Shown in pieces: positions 1-7,401 of a DNA stretch of 64,000 bases (positions are counted from its first letter, which is position 1; each line of letters opens with the position of its first letter). The notes under the pieces are model-generated. The model was not told where the DNA came from. It did not search any database and was given only the letters and a program-made list of their open reading frames with translations. Source of the DNA: Acidobacteriota bacterium (lineage in GTDB: Bacteria > Acidobacteriota > Terriglobia > Terriglobales > Acidobacteriaceae). A program made the position numbers and the translations under genes. Location: positions 19,431 through 83,430 of the forward strand of contig JABDBE010000006.1 in NCBI GenBank assembly GCA_013288805.1. Reading direction: 5' to 3'.

Positions 1-31
1 AGGGTTCGTCATCGACGATGAGAACGCGCAT
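1..31 (-). CDS. Response regulator, N-terminal fragment (cut by window edge)
   Basis: Only the first ten codons are visible. They read MRVLIVDDEP, the classic beta-1 strand and acidic pocket of a two-component receiver domain. A strong ribosome-binding site, AGGAGGAGG, lies 7 bases upstream of the ATG. The gene follows a LytS-type sensor kinase on the same strand, so the partner is probably a LytTR-class DNA-binding regulator; that class is inferred from context because the output domain lies outside the window. Confidence 0.8.
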   Translation of the reverse strand, partial: MRVLIVDDEP

Positions 32-1167
32 AACCGGTCCTCCTCCTCAAGGACATTCTGGACGTGGCGCCCGGGCACGCTGGCAGGCTGGGAATTCAAG
101 GCCGGCAAGACCAAACTCGCTGAGGCAGTGCGGTCCTCTGCGACCGTAAGACGCAGGCTCGCATCACCGGCATACAGATACTTCAAACGGGCTTCAACGT
201 TTCTCAACCCCACGCCGGTTCCGTTGGACGTCTCGCCACCAACACTATTGCGCACCCGGATGTTGAGTATCCCATTGCTTGCACTTGTCGTCACCTCGAC
301 CCATCCGCCCTCGCGTGATGAGGAAACGCCGTGCCGAATTGCATTCTCTACCAATGGCTGAAGGATCATCTGCGGCACCAGCAATCGGCAGGTCTCGGGG
401 GCGATCTGCCAATCAATCTTGAGCCGGCTCCCGAAGCGCATCTTTTCAAGATCGAGATATTCCCTCACAAACCTTAGTTCACCCTCGAGCGGAATTAGAT
501 CCGAGCCGTCGCGGTCCAGTGCTGTCCGCAAGAGATTCGACAGCTTTACGATCATGGCCTTGGCGCTCTTGGGGTCAGTTTCAGCCAGGGTTGCGATCCC
601 ATGCAGGGTATTAAAAAGAAAGTGCGGATGAAGTTGCATCTTGAGCGCCTGCAGTTCGCTGGCAGCCAGCGCCTGCTGATACTCATATCTTTCAGCCTCC
701 TGCCTTCGCACACGCTTGAAGTATTCGTAAGCGTGGGCGGCCACGACGATGGCGAGGAAGAAGAATGTTTCGTCCGCAAATCCTGATCGAGTAATCTCCA
801 GCCATGAATGGATGGACCACGAAACGTATTTCTGTAGCGCATCATCGTAGGGCGGGGTTAGCAGCAGGACCATCCCCGAGTAAAACAGTACGAAGGGCAC
901 CGCCCCGAGGAGCCACAGTAGCACGTACCGAAAACGATTTCTCGAAAAGCTAATGTACTTCGCAACCACGTAGAAAATAGGCGGCGTCCACAAGGCGAAA
1001 GGAAAAGCGTGAGCTCCAGCCTGAATCAGCATCTCGATCAACGAGGACCAAAGATTTTGTCGGTTGAGAGGCCTATATTGCAGGCCCATGAGCAGCGCAA
1101 TCCCGTACCAAAAGGCAATCGACATCAGGTAGGCCCGGGCGGTTCCGCGGAGGCGGAGCGGCTTCAT
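1..1167 (-). CDS. Sensor histidine kinase, LytS/YehU type (3' end off window)
   Basis: Open from an ATG at 1167, with an in-frame TAG just upstream, to the window edge without a stop (389 codons visible). The N-terminal ~140 residues hold several hydrophobic segments. They are followed by a His_kinase (PF06580) motif, LHPHFLFNTL, around residues 179-188, whose PHF histidine (about H182) is the expected phospho-acceptor. The N-box VENAIRHG and a GVGLRN glycine box of the HATPase follow. The frame continues past the usual end of the family and overlaps the start of the response regulator by at least 31 bp. Kinase and regulator form an operon. Signal unknown. No strong ribosome-binding site is seen. 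Confidence 0.88.
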   Translation of the reverse strand, partial: MKPLRLRGTARAYLMSIAFWYGIALLMGLQYRPLNRQNLWSSLIEMLIQAGAHAFPFALWTPPIFYVVAKYISFSRNRFRYVLLWLLGAVPFVLFYSGMVLLLTPPYDDALQKYVSWSIHSWLEITRSGFADETFFFLAIVVAAHAYEYFKRVRRQEAERYEYQQALAASELQALKMQLHPHFLFNTLHGIATLAETDPKSAKAMIVKLSNLLRTALDRDGSDLIPLEGELRFVREYLDLEKMRFGSRLKIDWQIAPETCRLLVPQMILQPLVENAIRHGVSSSREGGWVEVTTSASNGILNIRVRNSVGGETSNGTGVGLRNVEARLKYLYAGDASLRLTVAEDRTASASLVLPALNSQPASVPGRHVQNVLEEEDRLCAFSSSMTNP

Positions 1168-1247
1168 AGCGCCATTCTAACCCTGGATAGGGCCGCCGCA
1201 AAACTCATGGCAATCTCGATCACAAACGAGCCTTTCAGGCCGAGGTT

Positions 1248-1808
1248 TCAAAGTGTCTTTTGCGATCCAGTTCGAGCGTCTTCCCCGCGGCGGCTTCGAA
1301 AGAACGCCTGCAACAGCTCGGCGCATCGTCCCGCTAACACGCCTCCACGGACTTCCGTTCGATGATTCAACTGCGGATGGTTTAGCACCGCCATGACCGA
1401 ATGGACTGCTCCAGCTTTCGGATCATCCGCCCCGTATACCAATCGTTTGACGCGAGCATAAACCAAGGCGCCGGCGCACATGGGACACGGCTCAATCGTA
1501 GCGAACAGCTCGCAGTCTCCCATACGATGGTTGCCGAGGTTTGCCCCAGCTTCGCGCAGAGCGATGATTTCGGCGTGGGCGGTGGGATCGGAGTCAGTGA
1601 GGTTGCGATTCCATCCGCGACCGATTATCTCGCCGCCACACACGACGATCGCGCCTACCGGAACCTCTCCTGCGTCGAGCGCCCGTCGCGCAGCTCGTAG
1701 AGCCTCTTCCATCCAAAGCTCGTCAGATGCGGCTGATTGTCGCTCGTCGCTGGTCATCGGTTGTTGGCCAGACCATTGTAAACGCGCCACACGAGCCTGA
1801 GGGCCCAC
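1248..1808 (-). CDS. tadA: tRNA-specific adenosine deaminase TadA
   Basis: Converts adenosine-34 of the tRNA-Arg(ACG) anticodon to inosine. The CDA-fold zinc site is complete: H78-A-E80 (in TAHAEIIAL) and PCPMC with C108 and C111. The longest reading is 186 aa. The first ~30 residues look non-conserved, and the true start may be the ATG at 1757 (MTSDER) or a later ATG (MEEALRAAR), which would give the family's usual ~150-165 aa; no ribosome-binding site settles it. Divergent from nuoI with about 70 bp between them. Confidence 0.93.
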   Translation of the reverse strand: MGPQARVARLQWSGQQPMTSDERQSAASDELWMEEALRAARRALDAGEVPVGAIVVCGGEIIGRGWNRNLTDSDPTAHAEIIALREAGANLGNHRMGDCELFATIEPCPMCAGALVYARVKRLVYGADDPKAGAVHSVMAVLNHPQLNHRTEVRGGVLAGRCAELLQAFFRSRRGEDARTGSQKTL

Positions 1809-1878
1809 GCCTGTGTCGATGATGGGGATTCCACCGGGAGTTTCTGGGATTTCGGGTTGATGGTATGCTTACTTCGTC

Positions 1879-2340
1879 ATGGAGATTCCGAAGCTGCTGC
1901 GCAAAGTTTTCCTGCTGGACTTACTTCAGGGCCTGAGTGTTACGTTTCGCTATCAGGACCCGAGGGAGATTTATACCGAACAGTATCCCCTGCAGCGGCC
2001 GCAGGTAGCCGAGCGCTATCGCGGCGCGCCGCGGCTGAACGTGAATCCCGACACCAACGAGACCATGTGCATTGCCTGCGATTTGTGCGCGCTGGCATGC
2101 CCGGAGAATCTGATCGTAGTCACCAGCGCGCGCAACGAACAGACCCGCCGCAAAGAACTCACGAACTTCACTTACGACCTCAGCCGCTGTATGTTTTGCG
2201 GACTCTGCGAAGACGCCTGCCCGGTAGACGCACTGGAACTAACCCAGGACTTCGAGCTCGCCAGCTATACCCGCGAAGGCGCCATCTGGAACCGCGAGAT
2301 GCTCGAGAAGGGCCCCCAACCGACGCAGTATAAGAAATGA
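1879..2340 (+). CDS. nuoI: NADH-quinone oxidoreductase subunit I, stand-alone copy
   Basis: A 153-aa ferredoxin-like subunit with two [4Fe-4S] motifs: C64-x2-C67-x2-C70-x3-C74-P and C104-x2-C107-x2-C110-x3-C114-P. The N-terminus (LLQGLSVTFRY) matches the membrane-proximal helix of NuoI, and the spacing of the motifs fits complex I subunit I, not a free ferredoxin. No other nuo gene is within the window: the upstream neighbour tadA is divergent and the downstream agmatine deiminase is convergent. It could serve a complex I whose other subunits are encoded elsewhere, or be a secondary copy. Confidence 0.88.
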   Translation: MEIPKLLRKVFLLDLLQGLSVTFRYQDPREIYTEQYPLQRPQVAERYRGAPRLNVNPDTNETMCIACDLCALACPENLIVVTSARNEQTRRKELTNFTYDLSRCMFCGLCEDACPVDALELTQDFELASYTREGAIWNREMLEKGPQPTQYKK

Positions 2341-2433
2341 GAAAGCAGCAATCAGCACTTAGCGAGTGCGCTCCTCTGCTTAATTGTTCCCACAAACCCA
2401 CCTGACTGAATGCTGACGGCTGAGTGCTAATTG

Positions 2434-3516
2434 CTAAGCCCTGGACTGCTGCTGCGTCATGCAGTGCATCGCGCCAAATCCCCAGATCAGATCGCCCGAG
2501 TAAATTCCGACGACTTCGCGGTCAGGAAATACATCAGCCAGCGTGTCGAGGGCAATGCGGTCGTTGGCATCGTTGAAGACCGGGACTAGCACCACACCGT
2601 TGGCAATATAAAAATTGGCGTAACTGGCAGGCAGGCGGCGTCCTTCAAAAACAACCGGAGCGGGCATGGGAAGTTCGATAAGTGCGAGAGACTTTCCATC
2701 TTGATCGGCGGCGGCCCGCAGACGGCGGATGTTCTCTCGCAACGGCTCATAGTTGGGATCGTCGGGGTTAGCCTCAACGGCGGTCACCACCGTGTCGGGA
2801 GCGACGAAACGAGTGATGTCGTCCACGTGGCCGTGAGTGTCGTCGCCACTTATGCCGGAGCCCAGCCAGATCACGTTCTTGATTCCAAGATAATCCGCAA
2901 AGACCTTTTCGTAATCTCCGCGTTTCATCGTTGGATTGCGTTGCTGGACTTTGCTAAGCAGGCACTCCTCCGTAGTGAGCAAAGTGCCTTGACCATTGAC
3001 GTCAATGGATCCGCCTTCGAGGACCACGCGCTGCTTGCCGAAGGTTGGGCGGAGTTCGCGGGCACTAGCAGCCTTTGCCATGAGGCTGCCGACTTTTTCG
3101 TCGCTCTGGTAGTTCGGATACTTGGCCCATGCATTGAAACGCCACTTGACCGCGGCAAGCTCGCATGGGGACAGCCGCGTCGTTACAAATGTGCAGCCGG
3201 AATCGCGCGTCCAGACCCGGTTCGTAGGCCAACGGTGGAGGCGAACGTTATCGCAGAGCGCATTAGCGCGGTCGAGGACTTTACGAGCGCGTTTTTCCGA
3301 CGCCACATCGTTGACGATTACCTCGACACGTTCGTGCCGAGCCAACTGGCGGATGATTTCCGCGTAGACCCACGGAATCGGTTCAAACTTTCCCGGCCAG
3401 TCGTCGCGGTAGTGAGGCCAAGCCAGCCAGGTAGCCTCATGCGGCTCCCATTCAGCAGGCATGCGCAGGTCATTGGCTGCAGGCTTCGTTCCGGAAATAG
3501 AAGATCTAGCTGGCAT
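2434..3516 (-). CDS. aguA: Agmatine deiminase
   Basis: Hydrolyses agmatine to N-carbamoylputrescine and ammonia. The 360-aa protein has the pentein-fold signatures of the agmatine deiminase / bacterial peptidyl-arginine deiminase family: WTRDSG near residue 103, EGGSIDVNGQGT, GDDTHGHVDDITRF with the catalytic His, and the C-terminal nucleophile in GAMHCMTQQQ (C352). Normal length for the family. Same strand as the amidase that uses its product, with a ~170-270 bp spacer that holds a dispersed repeat. Second step of the arginine-to-putrescine route encoded around it. Confidence 0.93.
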   Translation of the reverse strand: MPARSSISGTKPAANDLRMPAEWEPHEATWLAWPHYRDDWPGKFEPIPWVYAEIIRQLARHERVEVIVNDVASEKRARKVLDRANALCDNVRLHRWPTNRVWTRDSGCTFVTTRLSPCELAAVKWRFNAWAKYPNYQSDEKVGSLMAKAASARELRPTFGKQRVVLEGGSIDVNGQGTLLTTEECLLSKVQQRNPTMKRGDYEKVFADYLGIKNVIWLGSGISGDDTHGHVDDITRFVAPDTVVTAVEANPDDPNYEPLRENIRRLRAAADQDGKSLALIELPMPAPVVFEGRRLPASYANFYIANGVVLVPVFNDANDRIALDTLADVFPDREVVGIYSGDLIWGFGAMHCMTQQQSRA

Positions 3517-3541
3517 GCGCCTCAGTGGTTAAGCCCGATGA

Positions 3542-3770
3542 TTCAGCCGCAAAGCGGCGAAAGAAAACAGCCCACGGCGTAACAAGCTGTGGAAAAACTT
3601 TCGATTCGTATCAGGGTATGCCTTCAGGCATACCGCAACTCGATGAAAAGATGGCCCGGCTTCAGCCGCTGGAACTCGATGGTACAACCGTAAATGGCAT
3701 TTTTCCGCAACCTCGTAAGCCGTGGGCGAAAGGCGGAAAATCCACAAGCCCCAGAGGGGCGAAAGAGTAG
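3542..3770. repeat. Dispersed intergenic repeat, family A, copy with internal extension
   Basis: The left part reads cagccgcaaagcggcgaaag plus a cagcccacggcgtaa block; the right part ends aagccccagaggggcgaaag. Both ends match the ~95-base copy at 6169-6262. Here the two ends are separated by about 135 extra bases, including a perfect 8-bp stem with a TTCA loop at 3615-3634 (GGTATGCC/GGCATACC). Fills the aguA-aguB spacer. Looks like a REP-type palindromic element of the genome. Confidence 0.7.
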
Positions 3771-3783
3771 TTCCCGCACCGAA

Positions 3784-4686
3784 TCAATCGATCATCCGGC
3801 TCGTAATCGGGGCATAGCTGTCAATCCTGCGGTCGCGCAGGAACGGCCAATTCCGGCGGACGTCTTCCAGCGCCTTCAAATCAACTTCGCCCACGAGAAT
3901 CTCCTCTTTATCATGCGAAGCCTCGGCAATCACGCGGCCGAACGGATCACATAAGAATGACCCACCCCAGAATTCCAGCCCGGCTCCAGGGGCCGATTTG
4001 CCGCGAATGTCCCCAGTTTCGAAACCGACGCGATTGACCACGGCTACGTACACGCCGTTCGCGATGGCATGCGCCCGCTGAATCGTGCGCCAGGCATCGT
4101 GTTGAGCCACGCCAAACTCAGCCTTCTCGGCGGGATGCCATCCAATCGCGGTCGGATAGAAAAGCACATGCGCCCCCTGCAATGCGGTCAGCCGCGCTCC
4201 TTCGGGATACCACTGATCCCAGCACACCAGCGTGCCCACGCGTCCCACGTTGGTATCGAAAGCCCGAAAACCAAGATCGCCCGGAGTGAAATAATATTTC
4301 TCGTAATAAAGCGGGTCGTCGGGGATATGCATCTTGCGATAGAGCCCGCGCAACGTGCCATCGGCGTCGAACATCGCAGCAGTGTTGTGATAAACGCCAG
4401 CAGCCCGCTTCTCGAATAGCGACGCGATCAGCACGATCCGAAGTTGCTGGGCTACCGCACCGAGTTTTGCTGACGTCGGGCCCGGGATTGGCTCGGCCAG
4501 ATCGAAGAGGTCGCAATCTTCGCGCTGACAGAAATACTGCGTCTGAAAGAGCTCGGGCAGGCAGACGATCTGCGCCCCCTTGGCTGCAGCCTCGCGTACC
4601 CGCTCGATTGCGTGTTCGAGATTCTGGCCAGGGTCGGACGTCATCGACATCTGCACCAGTCCGACATTGAATTTTTCCGGCGGCAA
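3784..4686 (-). CDS. aguB: N-carbamoylputrescine amidase
   Basis: Nitrilase-superfamily enzyme releasing putrescine from N-carbamoylputrescine. The catalytic triad is visible: E45 (LPELFQ), K118 (YRKMHIP) and C155 (LVCWDQWYPE), numbered from a TTG start at 4686. That start is preferred because AAAGGAG lies 6 bases upstream and it gives 300 aa, the family's usual size. The frame stays open upstream to 4758, but that extension enters a tandem intergenic repeat and is probably not coding. Same strand as aguA. The tryptophan-rich YEKYYFTPGD region is also typical of this family. Confidence 0.93.
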   Translation of the reverse strand: MPPEKFNVGLVQMSMTSDPGQNLEHAIERVREAAAKGAQIVCLPELFQTQYFCQREDCDLFDLAEPIPGPTSAKLGAVAQQLRIVLIASLFEKRAAGVYHNTAAMFDADGTLRGLYRKMHIPDDPLYYEKYYFTPGDLGFRAFDTNVGRVGTLVCWDQWYPEGARLTALQGAHVLFYPTAIGWHPAEKAEFGVAQHDAWRTIQRAHAIANGVYVAVVNRVGFETGDIRGKSAPGAGLEFWGGSFLCDPFGRVIAEASHDKEEILVGEVDLKALEDVRRNWPFLRDRRIDSYAPITSRMID

Positions 4687-4743
4687 AGAACGCTCCTTTC
4701 GGACAACTAGAATACCAGTTCCCGGCAGTGGTTCAGTTTTGAT

Positions 4744-4888
4744 TGTCATCCCGAGCAAAACGTGCTTTCCGCGGCGGGAGATCTGCCCTATTTAAATTGA
4801 TTGTCACCCTGAGCAGGCGTTCTTTGCGTAGCGAAGGATCTGTTCTATTTAAAATTGGATGTCATCCTGAGCGCAGCGAAGGATCTGG
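4744..4888. repeat. Tandem array of dispersed repeat family B (about 2.5 units of ~58 bp)
   Basis: Units begin at 4744, 4802 and 4860 with tgtcatcccgagc, tgtcaccctgagc and tgtcatcctgagc, and run to a (ga)aggatctg-like end. The first two are followed by the same ctatttaaa(a)ttg tail, so the unit itself is duplicated in tandem. Related single or inverted copies lie near 17482, 19550, 21540, 27001, 43735 and 53658. The rest of the 4687-5044 gap shows no gene. Confidence 0.75.
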
Positions 4889-5044
4889 GCGAGCCGCGCG
4901 ACGCGTCGCGTATTTTGCGAAGCAATAATCGCGCGTCTGGCTCGCTTCCTTATCGAACTGGCCAGCACCAATTCTCCTCGGTGGTAGCAGGAGTTCGCTG
5001 CCTTCTAGTAGAGTAGTGCTTCGACATATTGCGGGGGGTGGACT

Positions 5045-6148
5045 TTGAAAAACGGCAATCACGACGGCGCAGGAATTGACCGCAAGCTGCATAATCCGAT
5101 CGAAGACCGATTAATTCCGCTGGAATCGCTGGACCTCAGCGCGGTTCGGTCGGTTGACGATCTGGTTCGCGCGATGGGAAAGACCGCGTTCACCGGCCGC
5201 CAGGTGGGCGAAGCCGCAGACGTGCTCGAAGCCATGGCCCGCGACGAGGAATGCTTCGTGGTCATGACTTTGGCTGGCGCCATGACCGTCGCCAAGCAGA
5301 GCCTGATCATCGCCGACCTGATTGACCAGGGAATCGTAAACGCAATCGTATCTACCGGCGCGCTGATGGCGCACGGCCTGGTCGAGGCCACCGGACGCGC
5401 TCACTTCCGCTACAACCCGGATGTTTCCGACACCGAGCTCTACGAGCAGGGCTACAACCGGGTTTACGACACGCTCGAGCCCGAGCAGAACCTGGACGAC
5501 GTCGAAGAAGTAATGTCCCAGATCCTGGAAGGCTGGGACCACAGCGAGGTGCTCTGCTCTTACAAATTGAATCACGCCATCGGAGCGCACCTGGCCAAGC
5601 ACGCAAAAGGGCAGCGCGGCATTCTGAAATCGGCGTATGAAAAAGGCGTGCCAGTATTTGTCCCGGCATTTACGGATTCAGAACTGGGTCTAGACGTCGC
5701 CCTCAACAATCGCTTGCGCGAATCGACCGGAAGACACAAGCTGCGTTTCGATCCATTCGAAGATCTCGAGCATTTTGCGGCAACGCTTCTGCGCCAGACC
5801 AGACTCGGAATTTTCACCATCGGCGGAGGCGTTCCGCGCAACTGGGCCCAGCAATTCGGACCGTTCTGCGAGTTGCGCCATCGGCGTCTGGGAGAAAACG
5901 TTCCGTTGAAGCGCTACCACTACGGCGTGCGAATCTGTCCCGAACCAGTCTACTGGGGAGGACTTTCAGGCAGCCCCTATAGCGAAGCGATTTCGTGGGG
6001 CAAATTCGTCCCACCAGCCGAAGGCGGGAAATTCGGCGAGCTGTTTGTCGACGCCACCGTCGGATTGCCGCTGGTTGTAGCCGCTGTGCTCGAACGACTC
6101 AGTAAAGCAAAAACGGCAGGGAAGAAGAAAGCGGTGGCAAAGAAGTAA
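5045..6148 (+). CDS. Deoxyhypusine synthase-like protein (polyamine aminobutyl/aminopropyl transferase family)
   Basis: A 367-aa member of the deoxyhypusine synthase (DHS) fold. It has the NAD-binding TIGGGVPRNW motif at residues 258-267 and the catalytic-lysine motif EAISWGKF with K320, equivalent to the enzyme-imine lysine of eukaryotic DHS (EAVSWGK). Bacteria lack eIF5A, so the acceptor is probably a small amine such as putrescine, giving homospermidine or a related polyamine, rather than a protein; this is inference. Context supports it, as all other genes of arginine-to-putrescine conversion flank it. TTG start with a G-rich ribosome-binding site (gggggtgga). The C-terminal ~15 residues are a lysine/alanine tail. 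Transcribed opposite to its neighbours. Confidence 0.85.
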   Translation: MKNGNHDGAGIDRKLHNPIEDRLIPLESLDLSAVRSVDDLVRAMGKTAFTGRQVGEAADVLEAMARDEECFVVMTLAGAMTVAKQSLIIADLIDQGIVNAIVSTGALMAHGLVEATGRAHFRYNPDVSDTELYEQGYNRVYDTLEPEQNLDDVEEVMSQILEGWDHSEVLCSYKLNHAIGAHLAKHAKGQRGILKSAYEKGVPVFVPAFTDSELGLDVALNNRLRESTGRHKLRFDPFEDLEHFAATLLRQTRLGIFTIGGGVPRNWAQQFGPFCELRHRRLGENVPLKRYHYGVRICPEPVYWGGLSGSPYSEAISWGKFVPPAEGGKFGELFVDATVGLPLVVAAVLERLSKAKTAGKKKAVAKK

Positions 6149-6168
6149 ATTTATTCCACCGAGCAGAA

Positions 6169-6262
6169 AGCAGCCGCGAAGCGGCGGAAGAATGCAGCCC
6201 ACGGCGCAAGCCGTGGGTTAGAAGTTTGAGAGGAACAAGCCCCAGCGGGGCGAAAGACTAGT
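6169..6262. repeat. Dispersed intergenic repeat, family A, compact copy
   Basis: gcagccgcgaagcggcggaa, then a cccacggcgcaagccgtggg palindrome, then aagccccagcggggcgaaag. Matches both ends of the longer element at 3542-3770. Lies between the convergent DHS-like and arginine decarboxylase genes, where its stem-loops may also act in transcription termination. Confidence 0.7.
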
Positions 6263-6270
6263 TTTGATAA

Positions 6271-6828
6271 CTAGTCAAATATCAAAACAGCCGAAGCAAT
6301 CACCGTACTCCACAACCCGCGTTTATCCCCAACCGCCGACTGCGTAATATTCGCCGTCCGCACGATCTTATTCGAAATCCGGTAAATCTCTTTCTTCTCG
6401 TCCCACGACCGGTCCGGATCAAACTCCACATTAAGTGTTGTAGCCAGCATTTCAGCCGCAAGCTCTTCGGCATATTCACCCGCCGAGTCGTCGGTCTCGC
6501 CAAAAGAGTGGTGCTCGCTCAAGTAGCCATAAGTGTTGCGGTCAGCCGGAATCGCGACGCCAATACTGGCTGCGAGCAAGCGATGCGGCTCGCGCGTCGA
6601 GTTCTCCGCGACCACCGCGAACACAACTTCTCCCGGACTCAGATACTTCAGTCCCTGCGATCGCGGCACCAGCTTGCATTGTGGCGGGAAGATGGACGAA
6701 ACCCGAACCAGATTCTGCGCCGCGATGCCAGCGTCCCGCAGCGCCAGCTCAAAAGAAGTGAGGCGTTCCTTGTGTTTGCCGACCCCCTTGGTGAAAAAGA
6801 TCTTTTTGGGGACCATGTCCTTGGACAA
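6271..6828 (-). CDS. Pyruvoyl-dependent arginine decarboxylase
   Basis: Decarboxylates arginine to agmatine. The proenzyme cleaves itself between two serines to make a pyruvoyl group. The site RVSSIFPPQ is present, with S44-S45 (S45 becomes the pyruvoyl residue), and [11 protein letters not shown] near residues 13-23 matches the family N-terminus. 185 aa, normal size. The start is TTG at 6828, chosen because GGAGG lies 9 bases upstream. First step of the putrescine route, completed by aguA and aguB 2-4 kb away on the same strand. Confidence 0.93.
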   Translation of the reverse strand: MSKDMVPKKIFFTKGVGKHKERLTSFELALRDAGIAAQNLVRVSSIFPPQCKLVPRSQGLKYLSPGEVVFAVVAENSTREPHRLLAASIGVAIPADRNTYGYLSEHHSFGETDDSAGEYAEELAAEMLATTLNVEFDPDRSWDEKKEIYRISNKIVRTANITQSAVGDKRGLWSTVIASAVLIFD

Positions 6829-6910
6829 TTCGTTGTTCCTCCGATGGTTAGATGAGGGTCAAATCTAACATAGTGAATTGTAAAGAGAATATGAAAATTG
6901 GTTCGTAGGC

Positions 6911-6949
6911 CAAAAAAATTCGGCGGAAACCCGAATTCGGGTTTCCGCC
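6911..6949 (-). terminator. Rho-independent terminator with 28-bp perfect palindrome
   Basis: Positions 6922-6949 are a perfect inverted repeat (GGCGGAAACCCGAA / TTCGGGTTTCCGCC). On the minus strand it is followed by GAATTTTTTT. It lies 16 bases past the stop of the small secreted-protein gene at 6966, so it terminates that gene. Confidence 0.9.
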
Positions 6950-6965
6950 TCTCGAACCCGAAAAA

Positions 6966-7304
6966 CTACTTGGCTGCCGCGACCGAACTGACTTCAATCG
7001 TATCGCCGTCCGATGTGCCCTTCACCGTGGCCTTCGCGGCCGCCAACTTGTCGAGCTGATCGAGCGTGGCTTTGTCCTTAGCATCCAAAGTGTAAACTTT
7101 GCTGCCGACGACTAAGGCGTACTTCGAGCCTTTCTGCACGCAGGCGCGAAGGCAAGCTGCGTCGTCGCCTTCCATCATATGTTTTGCTCCGCACATGGCG
7201 TCGCTGACTGTCCCTGTGAAGGTTTCGACCTTGGCCGCAAATGAGGTTGGAATTAGTGCCGCGCCCAGAATCAGGGCCACCGCAAACGTTCGCATAAGTC
7301 GCAT
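6966..7304 (-). CDS. Small secreted protein with conserved-looking Cys motif, unknown function
   Basis: 112 aa with a clear signal peptide (LILGAALIPTSFA, cleavage near residue 23). The mature part has DAMCGAKHM...CLRACVQKGSKYALV, with Cys at 38, 51 and 55 and a nearby His, then a short beta-rich KVYTLDAKDKATLDQL segment. The Cys/His pattern could bind a metal or form a disulfide; neither can be decided from sequence. A good ribosome-binding site (AAGGAG, 6 bases from the ATG) and a dedicated terminator show it is a real single-gene transcription unit. No named domain recognised. Confidence 0.85.
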   Translation of the reverse strand: MRLMRTFAVALILGAALIPTSFAAKVETFTGTVSDAMCGAKHMMEGDDAACLRACVQKGSKYALVVGSKVYTLDAKDKATLDQLDKLAAAKATVKGTSDGDTIEVSSVAAAK

Positions 7305-7401
7305 GAAACTCTCCTTGTGAGTTAAATATGCCGCTGCTTCCGGTTAGATGTTTCCATTTGAAAGGGGATAGCAATACGCGTCAAGCATTTTCGAGCGCAG
7401 G

